64,000 bases of DNA from NCBI GenBank assembly GCA_050313895.1, contig JBNPMI010000004.1; one strand, 5' to 3'. Positions 18,085-26,701 of the stretch are shown here, in pieces. A program made the translations under genes and the position numbers. Source of the DNA: JALFST01 sp022779285. GTDB lineage: Bacteria; Bacillota; Clostridia; Tissierellales; Peptoniphilaceae. The number at the start of each line of letters is the position of its first letter. Positions within the stretch are counted from its first letter, which is position 1. The notes under the pieces are model-generated. The model had not been told where the DNA came from. It saw only the letters and a list, made by a program, of their open reading frames with translations, and did no database searches.

Positions 18085-18454
18085 CGTTTCCGAATTGGAC
18101 AGTGTGGAAAGTGTAAAAGCCTATATTACAAAGGATATGCTCCGCATATGATAGACGCCGGAAACCGAAGTCTGACATATGCGGAGCATTGTCATGTCCA
18201 AATAGAAGTACGCAGCAAAATGAAAGCTTAAGGTATTGAAAGGACATGAGAAGCAGGAGTCTCCTTCCGGAGATCAGAAAAGACTGATCATGACTGCGTA
18301 AGAATAGCGTATCGCATCCTGCTCAATTCAGCGATTCCGTAAAGATTGAAAATACCTGTCTGCCTCCCTCTTCTTTCAGATGGCTTCATAGTAAGGCCTA
18401 TGGTAAAAAAACGAGGATGATTGACAAAAAAGAGACAAAAAATGGTCAAGTTTA
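18085..18454. other. Gene-free stretch with nested inverted repeats
   Basis: No supported coding frame. It contains a 13-base perfect stem, ATGCTCCGCATAT (18137-18149) with ATATGCGGAGCAT (18177-18189), which encloses GAC/GTC and CGG-AAA-CCG stems. There are also TCATGTCC (18192-18199) with GGACATGA (18242-18249), TACGCAG (18209-18215) with CTGCGTA (18294-18300), TCTCC/GGAGA (18260-18273) and GATCAG/CTGATC (18272-18289). The TACGCAG pairing would cross the TCATGTCC pairing as a pseudoknot. It could encode a structured RNA or be the remnant of a small mobile element. I do not recognise a known family. Confidence 0.4.
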
Positions 18455-18484
18455 TTGTTCCATTCGCATTCGCAATAGTATAAT
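18455..18484 (+). promoter_or_regulatory. Promoter of the deacetylase-like/FemAB-like pair
   Basis: -35 TTGTTC (18455-18460), an 18-base spacer and perfect -10 TATAAT (18479-18484). It lies downstream of an upstream in-frame start codon at 18417, so it supports the internal start at 18531. Confidence 0.6.
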
Positions 18485-18530
18485 CATTAAGCAACATATT
18501 GGAAGGATATATAAAGATTGGAAAAATAAG

Positions 18531-19355
18531 ATGAAGATCATTATTTCACATGATGTAGACCATTTATACAGAAGTGATCATTATAAAGATTTGATTATCC
18601 CGAAGCTTTTTGTAAGAGAGAGCATCGCCCTGGCTAAGCGTAGACTCGATTTTACGCAATGGCATAGAAGGATTTCCGGGATTTTAAGCAAAAACATAAA
18701 TCATATTGAAGCTCTTGCAGAATTTGATAAAAAGAAAAGCGTAAGATCCTCGTTCTTTTTCGGAATGGCCAATGGGCTTGGTATGTCCTATAACAAATTC
18801 AAAGCTGCGAAGTTTATAGACCTCGTCAGACGGTATGGATTTGAAGCCGGCGTACACGGAATCGAATATAAGGATGAACAGGCCATGAAAGCGGAGTTTA
18901 ACGATTTTAGGGATATCTCTGCGACAGAGGCCAAGGGAATCCGCATGCATTATGTTCGATTCGACAGCCTGACCTTTCAAAAACTTTCGGCGTGCGGATA
19001 TATTTATGACTCTACAGAATTTGATAAGCAAGCCGGTTGTTGTATCAAGGCTCCCTATAAGGTCAATACCATGTGGGAATTCCCGCTATGCGTAATGGAT
19101 TGTTATCTTCCGAACTCTCTTCAGAACAAGAAGAAAATGACAATTCAGCTTTTAGACAGAGCAGAAAAACAAGGCCTGCCGTATTTCACAATGCTTTTGC
19201 ATGACTTTTACTATTGTGATGCCTATGTGGATTTCAAGTCCTGGTACGAATGGTCGGTAGACTATTTCATTGAACATGGATACCCGTTCATTTCCTATTT
19301 AGATGCGGTCCGGGAGCTGGAGACAAAGAGGGGCGGCAATGTCTGTGCAGAATAA
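18531..19355 (+). CDS. Polysaccharide-deacetylase-like protein
   Basis: A 274-residue protein with features of the NodB/polysaccharide deacetylase fold: an N-terminal strand and metal-site motif ISHDVDHLY (residues 5-13), AGVHGIEY in the middle and LLHDFYY near the C-terminus. Such proteins occur in capsule loci, where they trim acetyl groups from surface glycans or precursors. No signal peptide is seen, so it would act in the cytosol. The start MKIIISHDVDH at 18531 is chosen because the promoter lies just upstream; the ribosome-binding site is weak. It overlaps the next gene by 17 bases. The first 60 coding bases sampled (18541-18600) hold only 16 G/C, unlike the neighbours. Confidence 0.7.
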   Translation: MKIIISHDVDHLYRSDHYKDLIIPKLFVRESIALAKRRLDFTQWHRRISGILSKNINHIEALAEFDKKKSVRSSFFFGMANGLGMSYNKFKAAKFIDLVRRYGFEAGVHGIEYKDEQAMKAEFNDFRDISATEAKGIRMHYVRFDSLTFQKLSACGYIYDSTEFDKQAGCCIKAPYKVNTMWEFPLCVMDCYLPNSLQNKKKMTIQLLDRAEKQGLPYFTMLLHDFYYCDAYVDFKSWYEWSVDYFIEHGYPFISYLDAVRELETKRGGNVCAE

Positions 19356-20262
19356 TAAAACGGAATACGCAAACTCGGTATTTGAACAGCCATGGTTTTT
19401 GGATACGGTATGCGATGGCCAATGGAAGGAAATGAAGATAGAAGACAACGGCAAAATCGTTGCTCGGTGGGCCGTCGCCTATAATGGAAAAAAGATATTC
19501 ATGCCCGAGATGACCCAGACACTCGGCTTTTGGATAGACCCTGAACTCAAGGAAAGCAGGAGACGTTCCATCATTTTGGAATTGATCCAAAAGCTTCCGA
19601 ATCACCGGTCATTCTGTGTCATGCTGCATCCGGAGAATGATGATTTTTTGCCTTTTATTTGGAACGGATACCACGTAAAGCCGAGGGTCACCTACCGATT
19701 TGACGATTTGACAGATCCGGAGGCGATTGAAAAAGGCTATAGCAGAGGTCTGAAAAGCAATATTCATCAGGCGAAAAAAGTGGTTACAATTATTGAAGAA
19801 GACAATGTAGAGCGTCTATATGCGCTTCTTGAATCAACATTTCGAGCACAGAAGAGAAGCTATCCTACACCGAAAAAAGAAATCCAAAAATTATTTGAAG
19901 CAGGTCTGGAAAATAACGCGTGTAAAATATTGACGGCGATTGATGAAAATGGGAATGCACATGCATCTTCATTATTTTTATATGATGAAAAAACCTGCTA
20001 TTATTTACTTTCAGGGGCGGATAGAAAATATCAGGCCAGCAGAGCACCGGCACTGATTTTGGATACGGCGATTCAATTTGCATCCAAAGTATCAGCCGGC
20101 TTTGATTTTGAAGGCTCTATGATACAAGGGATAGAGAACTTTTTCAGGCGTTTCGGTGCAAAACGTACGGTATATTATGAAATCAGCAAGAAAAATCTTG
20201 TGGGAGAGATCGAAGATGTGTTGAAACCCAGGGTCAAAAAGCTGCTGGGATATAAGATGTGA
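19339..20262 (+). CDS. GNAT/FemAB-like acyl- or aminoacyl-transferase
   Basis: A 307-residue protein of the BioF2/FemAB-like GNAT group. Recognisable parts are the N-terminal EQPWFLDTVCDGQW opening, the tandem-domain region with SRGLKSNIHQAKK (near 135) and the C-terminal FDFEGSMIQGIENFFRRFGA, which is typical of this superfamily. Family members modify cell-wall or surface polysaccharide components. The start at 19339 (MSVQNNKTEY) has GAGGGGCGG upstream and overlaps the preceding gene, so the two are coupled. It forms a plus-strand pair opposite the minus-strand polysaccharide operon and probably belongs functionally to it. The substrate is unknown. Confidence 0.72.
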   Translation: MSVQNNKTEYANSVFEQPWFLDTVCDGQWKEMKIEDNGKIVARWAVAYNGKKIFMPEMTQTLGFWIDPELKESRRRSIILELIQKLPNHRSFCVMLHPENDDFLPFIWNGYHVKPRVTYRFDDLTDPEAIEKGYSRGLKSNIHQAKKVVTIIEEDNVERLYALLESTFRAQKRSYPTPKKEIQKLFEAGLENNACKILTAIDENGNAHASSLFLYDEKTCYYLLSGADRKYQASRAPALILDTAIQFASKVSAGFDFEGSMIQGIENFFRRFGAKRTVYYEISKKNLVGEIEDVLKPRVKKLLGYKM

Positions 20263-20315
20263 AAATGGGCAATGCTAATGTTTGAGAAAGATGATGACTT
20301 TTTCAAAAATACGAA

Positions 20316-20366
20316 AAAAAGAGGGCTGAGCTTCCACAATAAATGCGGAAGCTCATCCCTCTTTTT
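20316..20366. terminator. Bidirectional terminator between the convergent units
   Basis: A 20-base stem (arms 20316-20335 and 20347-20366, one mismatch) with AAAAA on one side and TTTTT on the other. It ends both the plus-strand pair and the minus-strand polysaccharide operon. The inner sequence is nearly the same as the glgB terminator at 18039. Confidence 0.85.
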
Positions 20367-20414
20367 CGTTTTCCTTCAGGCCTGCAAAGCTGTTTCCTTT
20401 ATTTATAAACCCCT

Positions 20415-21113
20415 TTATTTACGAACCACGGTGAGTATGGTATCGATGAGCACCTTGGTTTCTCGAGCAAGCGAAAAGTGTTGAATTTCTTCCAGATTAA
20501 TTTTCATCTTATCCGGCAAAATCCGATTCATATAGAGTGCATCGGCCTCCTCCGGCGTCTTCAGCTGCTGCATCAGCTTCGCCTCATCCTTATAAAGAAT
20601 GCTGCACCGAGAGGTCAGACCTGCCGGAAGAAGCAGTGTCGCTCGCATTTCCGGCGTATATCGTTTCACGATATCCACGACCTCCGGTCTCGTACCGACC
20701 AAGGTCATGTCTCCAAAGAGAAGATTCAGCACCTGAGGCATCTCATCGAATCGCCAGTTTCTGAGTCGTGTTCCCATCCTGGTGATTCGCGGATCATGAT
20801 CCAGAGTGACGTGAGAGCCGATTTTATCCGCATTGACAACCATCGTACGAAATTTATAAATATAAAAATTCCGTCCGAACTGTGTCACGCGCTTCTGCTT
20901 ATATAAAATCGGAAATCCGGAATCAATCAGGATCGCAATGGCAATGACAAGCATCGGAATCAGTAAAACAGCCAATAAGAGGATGGCGATCACAATGTCC
21001 ATAATGCGCTTGATGATCAGCTGAATCCATTTGGGCCGGATCGCTTCATAGTAGGGCATGACCTCTGCGACCTGCAGATCCTTCGGCAATTTTTCAAACG
21101 AGGGCAATAGCAT
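20415..21113 (-). CDS. Initiating sugar-1-phosphate transferase (polyprenyl-phosphate, PglC/WcaJ type)
   Basis: Transfers a sugar-1-phosphate from a UDP-sugar to undecaprenyl phosphate, the first step of repeat-unit assembly on the membrane. The 232-residue protein has one hydrophobic membrane segment (about 36-64) and the bacterial sugar transferase catalytic domain with YKFRTM and the Asp123-Glu124 dyad in WRFDEMPQ, then GTRPEV. It lacks the extra N-terminal membrane helices of the long WbaP type. It is the last gene of the operon. The sugar is likely the product of the adjacent 4,6-dehydratase and aminotransferase, by context. Confidence 0.92.
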   Translation of the reverse strand: MLLPSFEKLPKDLQVAEVMPYYEAIRPKWIQLIIKRIMDIVIAILLLAVLLIPMLVIAIAILIDSGFPILYKQKRVTQFGRNFYIYKFRTMVVNADKIGSHVTLDHDPRITRMGTRLRNWRFDEMPQVLNLLFGDMTLVGTRPEVVDIVKRYTPEMRATLLLPAGLTSRCSILYKDEAKLMQQLKTPEEADALYMNRILPDKMKINLEEIQHFSLARETKVLIDTILTVVRK

Positions 21114-21139
21114 ATAGGCTCCTTGGTCAAATCCGGTCC

Positions 21140-22390
21140 TTAGGCACGAAACAATTCCTGAAAGGTTGCTTCAAAGGCATTGCATACATACTCGACATCT
21201 TCATCCGTCAATACGGTATGGAGCGGAAGTGTGATTTCATTTTCATAAAAGGCATAGGCATTGGAAAAGTTTTCAATGGAAAAGCCCATGTTCCTGTATG
21301 CAGTCATCATAGGAAGCGGCTTATAGTGAACATTGCAAGCGACTCCCTTTTCTCCCATTTTGGCAATGAATGCATTGCGCTGCTCGGCGTTTGCATGAGG
21401 CAAGCGAGCGAGATACAGATGTCCGCTGCCATAAAAATTCTCTCCTTCTTGAGAAATCGCCCAACACCCGCACGCATCCACGACACTTTTGTTGTAGCGT
21501 CGTATGATTGCATGGCGGCGTTCCATAATTTCCGCATAGCGCTTGAACTGGCTCAGTCCCAATGCTGCACAGATATCTGTCATATTGCATTTATAGCCGG
21601 GAATCAGGATGTCATATTCCCAAGCGCCCAGCTGATTTTTCTTAAGAGCATCCTTATTCTGCCCATGAAGGCTCAGAAGCTGTACAGCTTTATAAAGCTC
21701 TGCCGAATCGAAGGGCAGCTCCTTTCTCCAGCTGAGTGCACCTCCTTCGGAGGTGGTCAGATTTTTTACCGCATGGAATGAGAAACAAGAAAAATCACCG
21801 ATAGCTCCAGCATGCACACCGTTTTTCGTTGCGCCTAAAGAATGGGCGCAATCCGCTATGACGGCGATGCGTCCGAGCTTGCGCTGACGCTCCGTGCGAG
21901 GACGATACAAATCGCGATGTGCCTCCAGACGGCGATACAGATCGTCATATTCTACGATGACACCTCCGACGTCTACAGGAATGATCGCCTTGGTACGCTC
22001 AGTGATTGCTGCCTCCACGGCATCCGGGTCCATGAGGACCGTATCCGGCTGTACATCCACCATTACAATTTTCGCACCCACATGCTCAATAACGGATGCC
22101 GAAGCGGTATAGGTGTAGGCTGTAACAATGACCTCATCTCCCGGTCCGATTCCCATAATGCGGAGCGAAAGCTCAAGCGCCGCTGTTGCCGAGTTCAGAC
22201 AAACGGTGCCGGCGGATCCGAGATATGCGGTAAGCTCCTTTTCAAATTCCTTGGTACGCGGACCTGTAGTAATCCAACCTGAACGCAGAGCCTCCACCAC
22301 CATCTCGATATCCTCCTCACGAATATCCGGCGGTGAAAAGGGAATGGAGCGCATTTCCTTTTTAGGATTTTCCGTGTTATTCTTTGTCAT
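21140..22390 (-). CDS. DegT/DnrJ/EryC1 nucleotide-sugar aminotransferase (PglE-like)
   Basis: PLP-dependent fold-type I aminotransferase of 416 residues, expected to aminate a 4-keto sugar nucleotide. Visible parts are SGWITTGPRTKEFE at the N-terminus, NSATAALELSL for phosphate binding, DCAHSLGA for the ring contact and the PLP lysine Lys209 in SFHAVKNLTT. The start at 22390 is set by GGGAGG and overlaps the dehydratase gene by 14 bases. That overlap suggests it uses the 4-keto product of that dehydratase, as PglE does after PglF. An insertion around residues 148-176 (RLEAHRDLYRPRTERQRK) is longer than in typical members. Confidence 0.9.
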   Translation of the reverse strand: MTKNNTENPKKEMRSIPFSPPDIREEDIEMVVEALRSGWITTGPRTKEFEKELTAYLGSAGTVCLNSATAALELSLRIMGIGPGDEVIVTAYTYTASASVIEHVGAKIVMVDVQPDTVLMDPDAVEAAITERTKAIIPVDVGGVIVEYDDLYRRLEAHRDLYRPRTERQRKLGRIAVIADCAHSLGATKNGVHAGAIGDFSCFSFHAVKNLTTSEGGALSWRKELPFDSAELYKAVQLLSLHGQNKDALKKNQLGAWEYDILIPGYKCNMTDICAALGLSQFKRYAEIMERRHAIIRRYNKSVVDACGCWAISQEGENFYGSGHLYLARLPHANAEQRNAFIAKMGEKGVACNVHYKPLPMMTAYRNMGFSIENFSNAYAFYENEITLPLHTVLTDEDVEYVCNAFEATFQELFRA

Positions 22391-24308
22391 TTTTTGCCTC
22401 CCTGGCATGTTCTTCCTGATACTTTGCATAATCCTCCGGCATTCCATTTACCGAAACCTTAAATGTGGATACGATGTCGGCTATATAATCTCGAATTGCA
22501 TCCGTTTCCTGATAGGATGCCGCATAAAGCTCCGGCAGCTTCGCATAAAAAGCCTCGATATCAAAATCGATGGGATGACCGATTTTAATGTGCTGATTGC
22601 TCGTCCTTTGCAGGCCTTCTTCATCCATTAAAACCTCTTCATATAGCTTTTCACCCGGACGAAGCCCAACAATTTGAATCTCGATATCTTCCCCAAGCTT
22701 GAGGCCCGACAGACGAATCAGATTCTTTGCCATATCCAAAATTCGTACAGGTTCACCCATATCCAAGATGAAGATTTCTCCTCCTTTGGCATAAGAGCCT
22801 GCCTGCAATACAAGCGATACTGCCTCCGGAATCGTCATAAAGAATCGGACGATATCCGGATGTGTGACCGTAACGGGTCCTCCCTCTGAGATCTGTTTTT
22901 TGAAAAGCGGAATCACACTTCCGCTGGATCCTAAGACATTTCCAAATCGAACTGCTACGAAATCCGTTTCGGAACGCGCGTCAAAGGATTGAAAGATCAT
23001 TTCACACATTCTCTTTGTAGCGCCCATGACATTCGTAGGATTGACGGCCTTATCGGTCGAAATCAGCACGGCACGATGTACATGATATTCATCGCAGACG
23101 CGAGCCACATTGAGTGTACCGAATACATTGTTTTTGATCGCCTCATTGGGGCTGACCTCCATAAGCGGCACATGCTTATGAGCCGCAGCATGATAAACAA
23201 TCTCCGGACGGTAACGATCAAAGACCCAGCGCAGGCGCTCCAAATTTCTCACGGATCCGATCAACACCTCCAAGTCCAGGTCCGGAACATGTGCATTGAG
23301 CTCCATTTGAATATTATAGGCATTGTTTTCAAAGATATCGAAAATAATCAGCTTTTTGGGCTTAAAGCGCGCAATCTGGCGGCAAAGCTCCGAGCCGATG
23401 GTGCCGCCTCCTCCCGTAACCAGCACGGTTTTATTTTGTATATATTCCGAGATTTCATAGCTGTTTACCCGGATAGGCTCTCTGCCCAGGAGATCGTCGA
23501 TTGAAACATCGCGCAGCTTGCTGACGCTGACCTCTCCGGTAATGATCTGGTAAATTCCGGGTACAATTTTTAAGCTGGCATCGGTAAGCTTGCAATACTC
23601 GAGGATTTCGCGCTGCTCCTTGCGGGATGCCGAAGGAAGCGCCAAAATAATTTCCCGAATGCCAAGCTGTTCCACAACGCGGACAATATCCGTGCGATCG
23701 CCGAAAATCTTTACGCCCTCTAAATAACGTCCTCTTTTATCCTTATTATCATCAATCAGCGCTACGACCTTGTTTCGAATCTTATCGCTCACATTCATTT
23801 CGCGAATCAGCGTTCTTCCCGCTTCTCCTGCACCGATGATCAGCGTCGGAATGAAATCCCCTTCCTCTGTGTTCCTGACAAGACGGTTTCCCACATGGAG
23901 CATCAGGCGATAAGAAAAACGCTCAATCATCACGCCGAGAAAAAGCAGGAAAAATTCGATCAGAAAAAACGCCCTCGGAATCCAAATGCCCGTAAAAGTA
24001 AAGCGCATGATGACATACTGGCATATTATAAAGAGCAGGCAGGCCAAGAAACCGGAAATGAACTCCTGCAAGCCCACATATGCCCATATGCTGCGATACA
24101 TTTTAAAGAGCGCAAAAATCGCAATCGCCAATACTGTAAAAGCAGGTGCCCAATGCATCATGTGCTGTGTTAACAGATATGGCACCAATGTGTATCGGAA
24201 ATCAAAACGAATCCACATCGCTCCAAAAAAGGCAACATTCACGATTAAAATGTCTAAAAGCAGGAAAAATGCCAGCTTGCTTCGGTACTGTCCGGATTGT
24301 CTAAACAT
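22377..24308 (-). CDS. Membrane UDP-GlcNAc 4,6-dehydratase (WbpM/PglF type)
   Basis: A 643-residue CapD/WbpM-like protein. Four N-terminal membrane helices (roughly 11-130) are followed by a CoA-binding-like Rossmann domain (GAGEAGRTLI, 159-168) and a catalytic SDR domain with NAD loop TGGGGTIGSE (298-307). The catalytic set of 4,6-dehydratases, Thr418-Asp419-Lys420 with Met428 and Lys432 (STDKAVNPTNVMGATK), is complete. It makes UDP-4-keto-6-deoxy-GlcNAc for the overlapping aminotransferase. It follows the second aminotransferase gene by 14 bases within the operon. Confidence 0.93.
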   Translation of the reverse strand: MFRQSGQYRSKLAFFLLLDILIVNVAFFGAMWIRFDFRYTLVPYLLTQHMMHWAPAFTVLAIAIFALFKMYRSIWAYVGLQEFISGFLACLLFIICQYVIMRFTFTGIWIPRAFFLIEFFLLFLGVMIERFSYRLMLHVGNRLVRNTEEGDFIPTLIIGAGEAGRTLIREMNVSDKIRNKVVALIDDNKDKRGRYLEGVKIFGDRTDIVRVVEQLGIREIILALPSASRKEQREILEYCKLTDASLKIVPGIYQIITGEVSVSKLRDVSIDDLLGREPIRVNSYEISEYIQNKTVLVTGGGGTIGSELCRQIARFKPKKLIIFDIFENNAYNIQMELNAHVPDLDLEVLIGSVRNLERLRWVFDRYRPEIVYHAAAHKHVPLMEVSPNEAIKNNVFGTLNVARVCDEYHVHRAVLISTDKAVNPTNVMGATKRMCEMIFQSFDARSETDFVAVRFGNVLGSSGSVIPLFKKQISEGGPVTVTHPDIVRFFMTIPEAVSLVLQAGSYAKGGEIFILDMGEPVRILDMAKNLIRLSGLKLGEDIEIQIVGLRPGEKLYEEVLMDEEGLQRTSNQHIKIGHPIDFDIEAFYAKLPELYAASYQETDAIRDYIADIVSTFKVSVNGMPEDYAKYQEEHAREAKNDKE

Positions 24309-24322
24309 ATGCTATTCTGCTC

Positions 24323-25444
24323 CTATTTTGCCAGCTCAATCAGAGTGGATACGATTTTTTCAAATTCCTCTTCCTTCATATACGCATGCATCGGCAGGCT
24401 CAGCACTCTCCGGCTGAACTCATATGCCTTCGGTACGTCTGTCGGATTGTAACCCAGCGAAGCAAATGCCGTTTCCATGTGCATCGGATTCTGATAATAG
24501 ATCATGACGGGAATGCCCCTCGCCTTCATTCCCTCCACCACCTTTTGACGGTGTTCCTCATTTCTTGCAAGAATCGTATACTGTGCCAATGCGGTTTCAC
24601 GGCCCTCGGGAATTACCGGCGTTTCATAATATCCCTTCAGACGGGCATCATAACGCTCACGAAGCTGATTTTTTTTCGCTCTTTCATCATCCAAAAGGCC
24701 TAATTTCACCAGCAGAACCGCTGCCTGCATGGTATCCAATCGGGCATTGATTCCGATACGAACATTGTCATACTTGCTCGCTCCATGACCATGGACACGA
24801 AGTGAATGCATCAGCTCATAAAGGTCATCATCGTCGGTAAAGACCGCACCGCCGTCTCCATAGCAGCCTAACGGCTTTGCCGGAAAGAAGGAGGTTGCGG
24901 ATACGTCCCCCACCGAGCAGGATTTGCGTCCTTTATAGGAAGCTCCGAAGGATTGCGCATCATCCGTGAGCAGGAACATATCGTATTTTTTTGCAATACG
25001 CTCAATTTCATCATAATCCGCCATAAGACCGAAGATATTGACAGCAATGATGCCGCGCGGCTTGAGTCTGCCTTCCTTTACAATCCACTGAATGCGGGCC
25101 TCCAAATCCTTCGGATCCATGTTATAGGTTTCATCCGAGTCCACGAAAACCGGAGTGCCGCCGGTAAGAGCCACTACCTCTGCCGAGGCGAAATAGGTAA
25201 AGCTGGAAACAAAAACCGCATCCTCCTTGTGAAGCCCATAAGCCATGAGCGGTAAAATCAAAGCGCTGGTGCCGCTGGAGCAGGTCAAACAGTGTTTTCT
25301 TCCCACATATGCCGCCAATTTTTCCTCAAGCTCCTTTACCTCGGGGCCCATGATAAAATGACGATCCTGAAGTGTTTTATGAATCGCTGCATCCATCTCT
25401 TCCTTCACGCGATCATATTGTCTTCCCAAATCAATGAATTCCAT
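24323..25444 (-). CDS. WbpE-like UDP-3-keto-sugar aminotransferase
   Basis: A 373-residue DegT-family PLP aminotransferase with EFIDLGRQYDRV at the N-terminus, DDAQSFGASYKG and the PLP lysine Lys190 in FFPAKPLGCYGDGG. These motifs resemble WbpE/WlbC, which aminate the 3-keto form of UDP-GlcNAcA. The four partner enzymes of that route (WbpA, B, D and I look-alikes) are all in this operon, which supports the assignment over PglE. It overlaps the glycosyltransferase gene upstream by 14 bases. Function rests on motif resemblance plus context. Confidence 0.88.
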   Translation of the reverse strand: MEFIDLGRQYDRVKEEMDAAIHKTLQDRHFIMGPEVKELEEKLAAYVGRKHCLTCSSGTSALILPLMAYGLHKEDAVFVSSFTYFASAEVVALTGGTPVFVDSDETYNMDPKDLEARIQWIVKEGRLKPRGIIAVNIFGLMADYDEIERIAKKYDMFLLTDDAQSFGASYKGRKSCSVGDVSATSFFPAKPLGCYGDGGAVFTDDDDLYELMHSLRVHGHGASKYDNVRIGINARLDTMQAAVLLVKLGLLDDERAKKNQLRERYDARLKGYYETPVIPEGRETALAQYTILARNEEHRQKVVEGMKARGIPVMIYYQNPMHMETAFASLGYNPTDVPKAYEFSRRVLSLPMHAYMKEEEFEKIVSTLIELAK

Positions 25445-26693
25445 TTTTCTTCTCCTTGATTTCCTCTACAAACTGCAGAAATTGCTCTGCAAGCACCTGA
25501 TAGCTTCGATTTTGTAAAACCCAGCGTCGTCCGTTCTCTCCTAATTGCCGCAGCCGCATCGGATCTTCATCTGCGATATGCAGCAACGCTTCTTCAATAG
25601 CCTTTGAGGATCCGGGGGCTACAGAATATCCGCACTGCGCCAGCCGGACCTCATCCACCGGAGCAGACGCTCCGTATATGATAGGCTTTTCAGCCATCAT
25701 ATAATCATACAACTTATTCATCGAAACGCCATATCGATACAGAGGAATTTCTCGCAATCCCAGGTAGAGGCAATCCATTTTCTGTAAAACGGACGGTACC
25801 ATTCTCTTAGGTACCGATGCCAGCATGGTAACATTGCTCAGTCCTTCCTCTGCAACCCTTTGTGCAAGGCGAGATTTTTCAACGCCATCCCCAACAAGAA
25901 CAAAGTGAAAACGGGCATTATCACGAAGCAAGGACGCGGTATCCAGCAAAGTGTCCAATGCGTTCGATAGCGCATGCCCCCCCAAATAGCCGACAATAAA
26001 AGGGCTTGTTTTACGTAAATCTTGAAAAGTCCTGCGCAATTCCGCTGTGAGCGGCTCCGGATTTTGCCAATCATCTGTCCATATCCCGTTCGAGATCCAG
26101 CACATTTTGTCCTGTACAGGATAATTTTTTTCAGACACATATTTTTTTACATCGGAAAGCACCGTAACGATGCCATCCGATCGGTAGAATGCGCTTTTTT
26201 CCGCTTTTCCAATCCAACGAATCACCGGATTGGATTCGGAAATTCCTCCGATTTCAATTAACGTCTGCGGCCATAGATCATGAGCCTCATGGATTAACAG
26301 CGCCTCAGGACAAAGCTTGCGCATGGACTGAGCGGGCCAAGTATCCATAGGATAGGTGGATGAGGTGATGATGAGATCCGGATGAAACTCGTCTACAATC
26401 CTCTTTCTGTTCCGGTAAATTTTTGTACAGAAATCGACCATAGAAAGCGCACGAGCCGCTCCATTGCCATGATATTGTCTTGTCCTCAGCCATAAAAACT
26501 CAATCCCGTCAATTGTCTGAAGCTCCGGGCTCTTCCGGATACAAGGATTCTCCTGACGAAGATGAGAATAGGAACCGGCAAGAATTCGCACCTTGTGGCC
26601 ACGCTTCACCCATTCCTTGGCCATGTAAAAAGGACGAAATTCCATTCCCATGGACATGGAACCGGCATAATGATCAATATACAAAATATTCAT
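25431..26693 (-). CDS. GT4 family glycosyltransferase (WbuB-like)
   Basis: A 420-residue GT-B enzyme expected to add one sugar to the lipid-linked repeat unit at the cytoplasmic face. The N-terminus (DHYAGSMSMGMEFRPFYMA) resembles WbuB-type transferases that use N-acetylated aminosugar donors. The C-terminal donor domain has VGDGVEKSRL and the acidic/Asn region SMNKLYDYMMAEKPIIY. No membrane anchor is evident. It is separated by 8 bases from the acetyltransferase gene and overlaps the aminotransferase gene. The linkage and donor are not readable. Confidence 0.88.
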   Translation of the reverse strand: MNILYIDHYAGSMSMGMEFRPFYMAKEWVKRGHKVRILAGSYSHLRQENPCIRKSPELQTIDGIEFLWLRTRQYHGNGAARALSMVDFCTKIYRNRKRIVDEFHPDLIITSSTYPMDTWPAQSMRKLCPEALLIHEAHDLWPQTLIEIGGISESNPVIRWIGKAEKSAFYRSDGIVTVLSDVKKYVSEKNYPVQDKMCWISNGIWTDDWQNPEPLTAELRRTFQDLRKTSPFIVGYLGGHALSNALDTLLDTASLLRDNARFHFVLVGDGVEKSRLAQRVAEEGLSNVTMLASVPKRMVPSVLQKMDCLYLGLREIPLYRYGVSMNKLYDYMMAEKPIIYGASAPVDEVRLAQCGYSVAPGSSKAIEEALLHIADEDPMRLRQLGENGRRWVLQNRSYQVLAEQFLQFVEEIKEKKNGIH

Positions 26694-26701
26694 TCGCCGC
26701 C

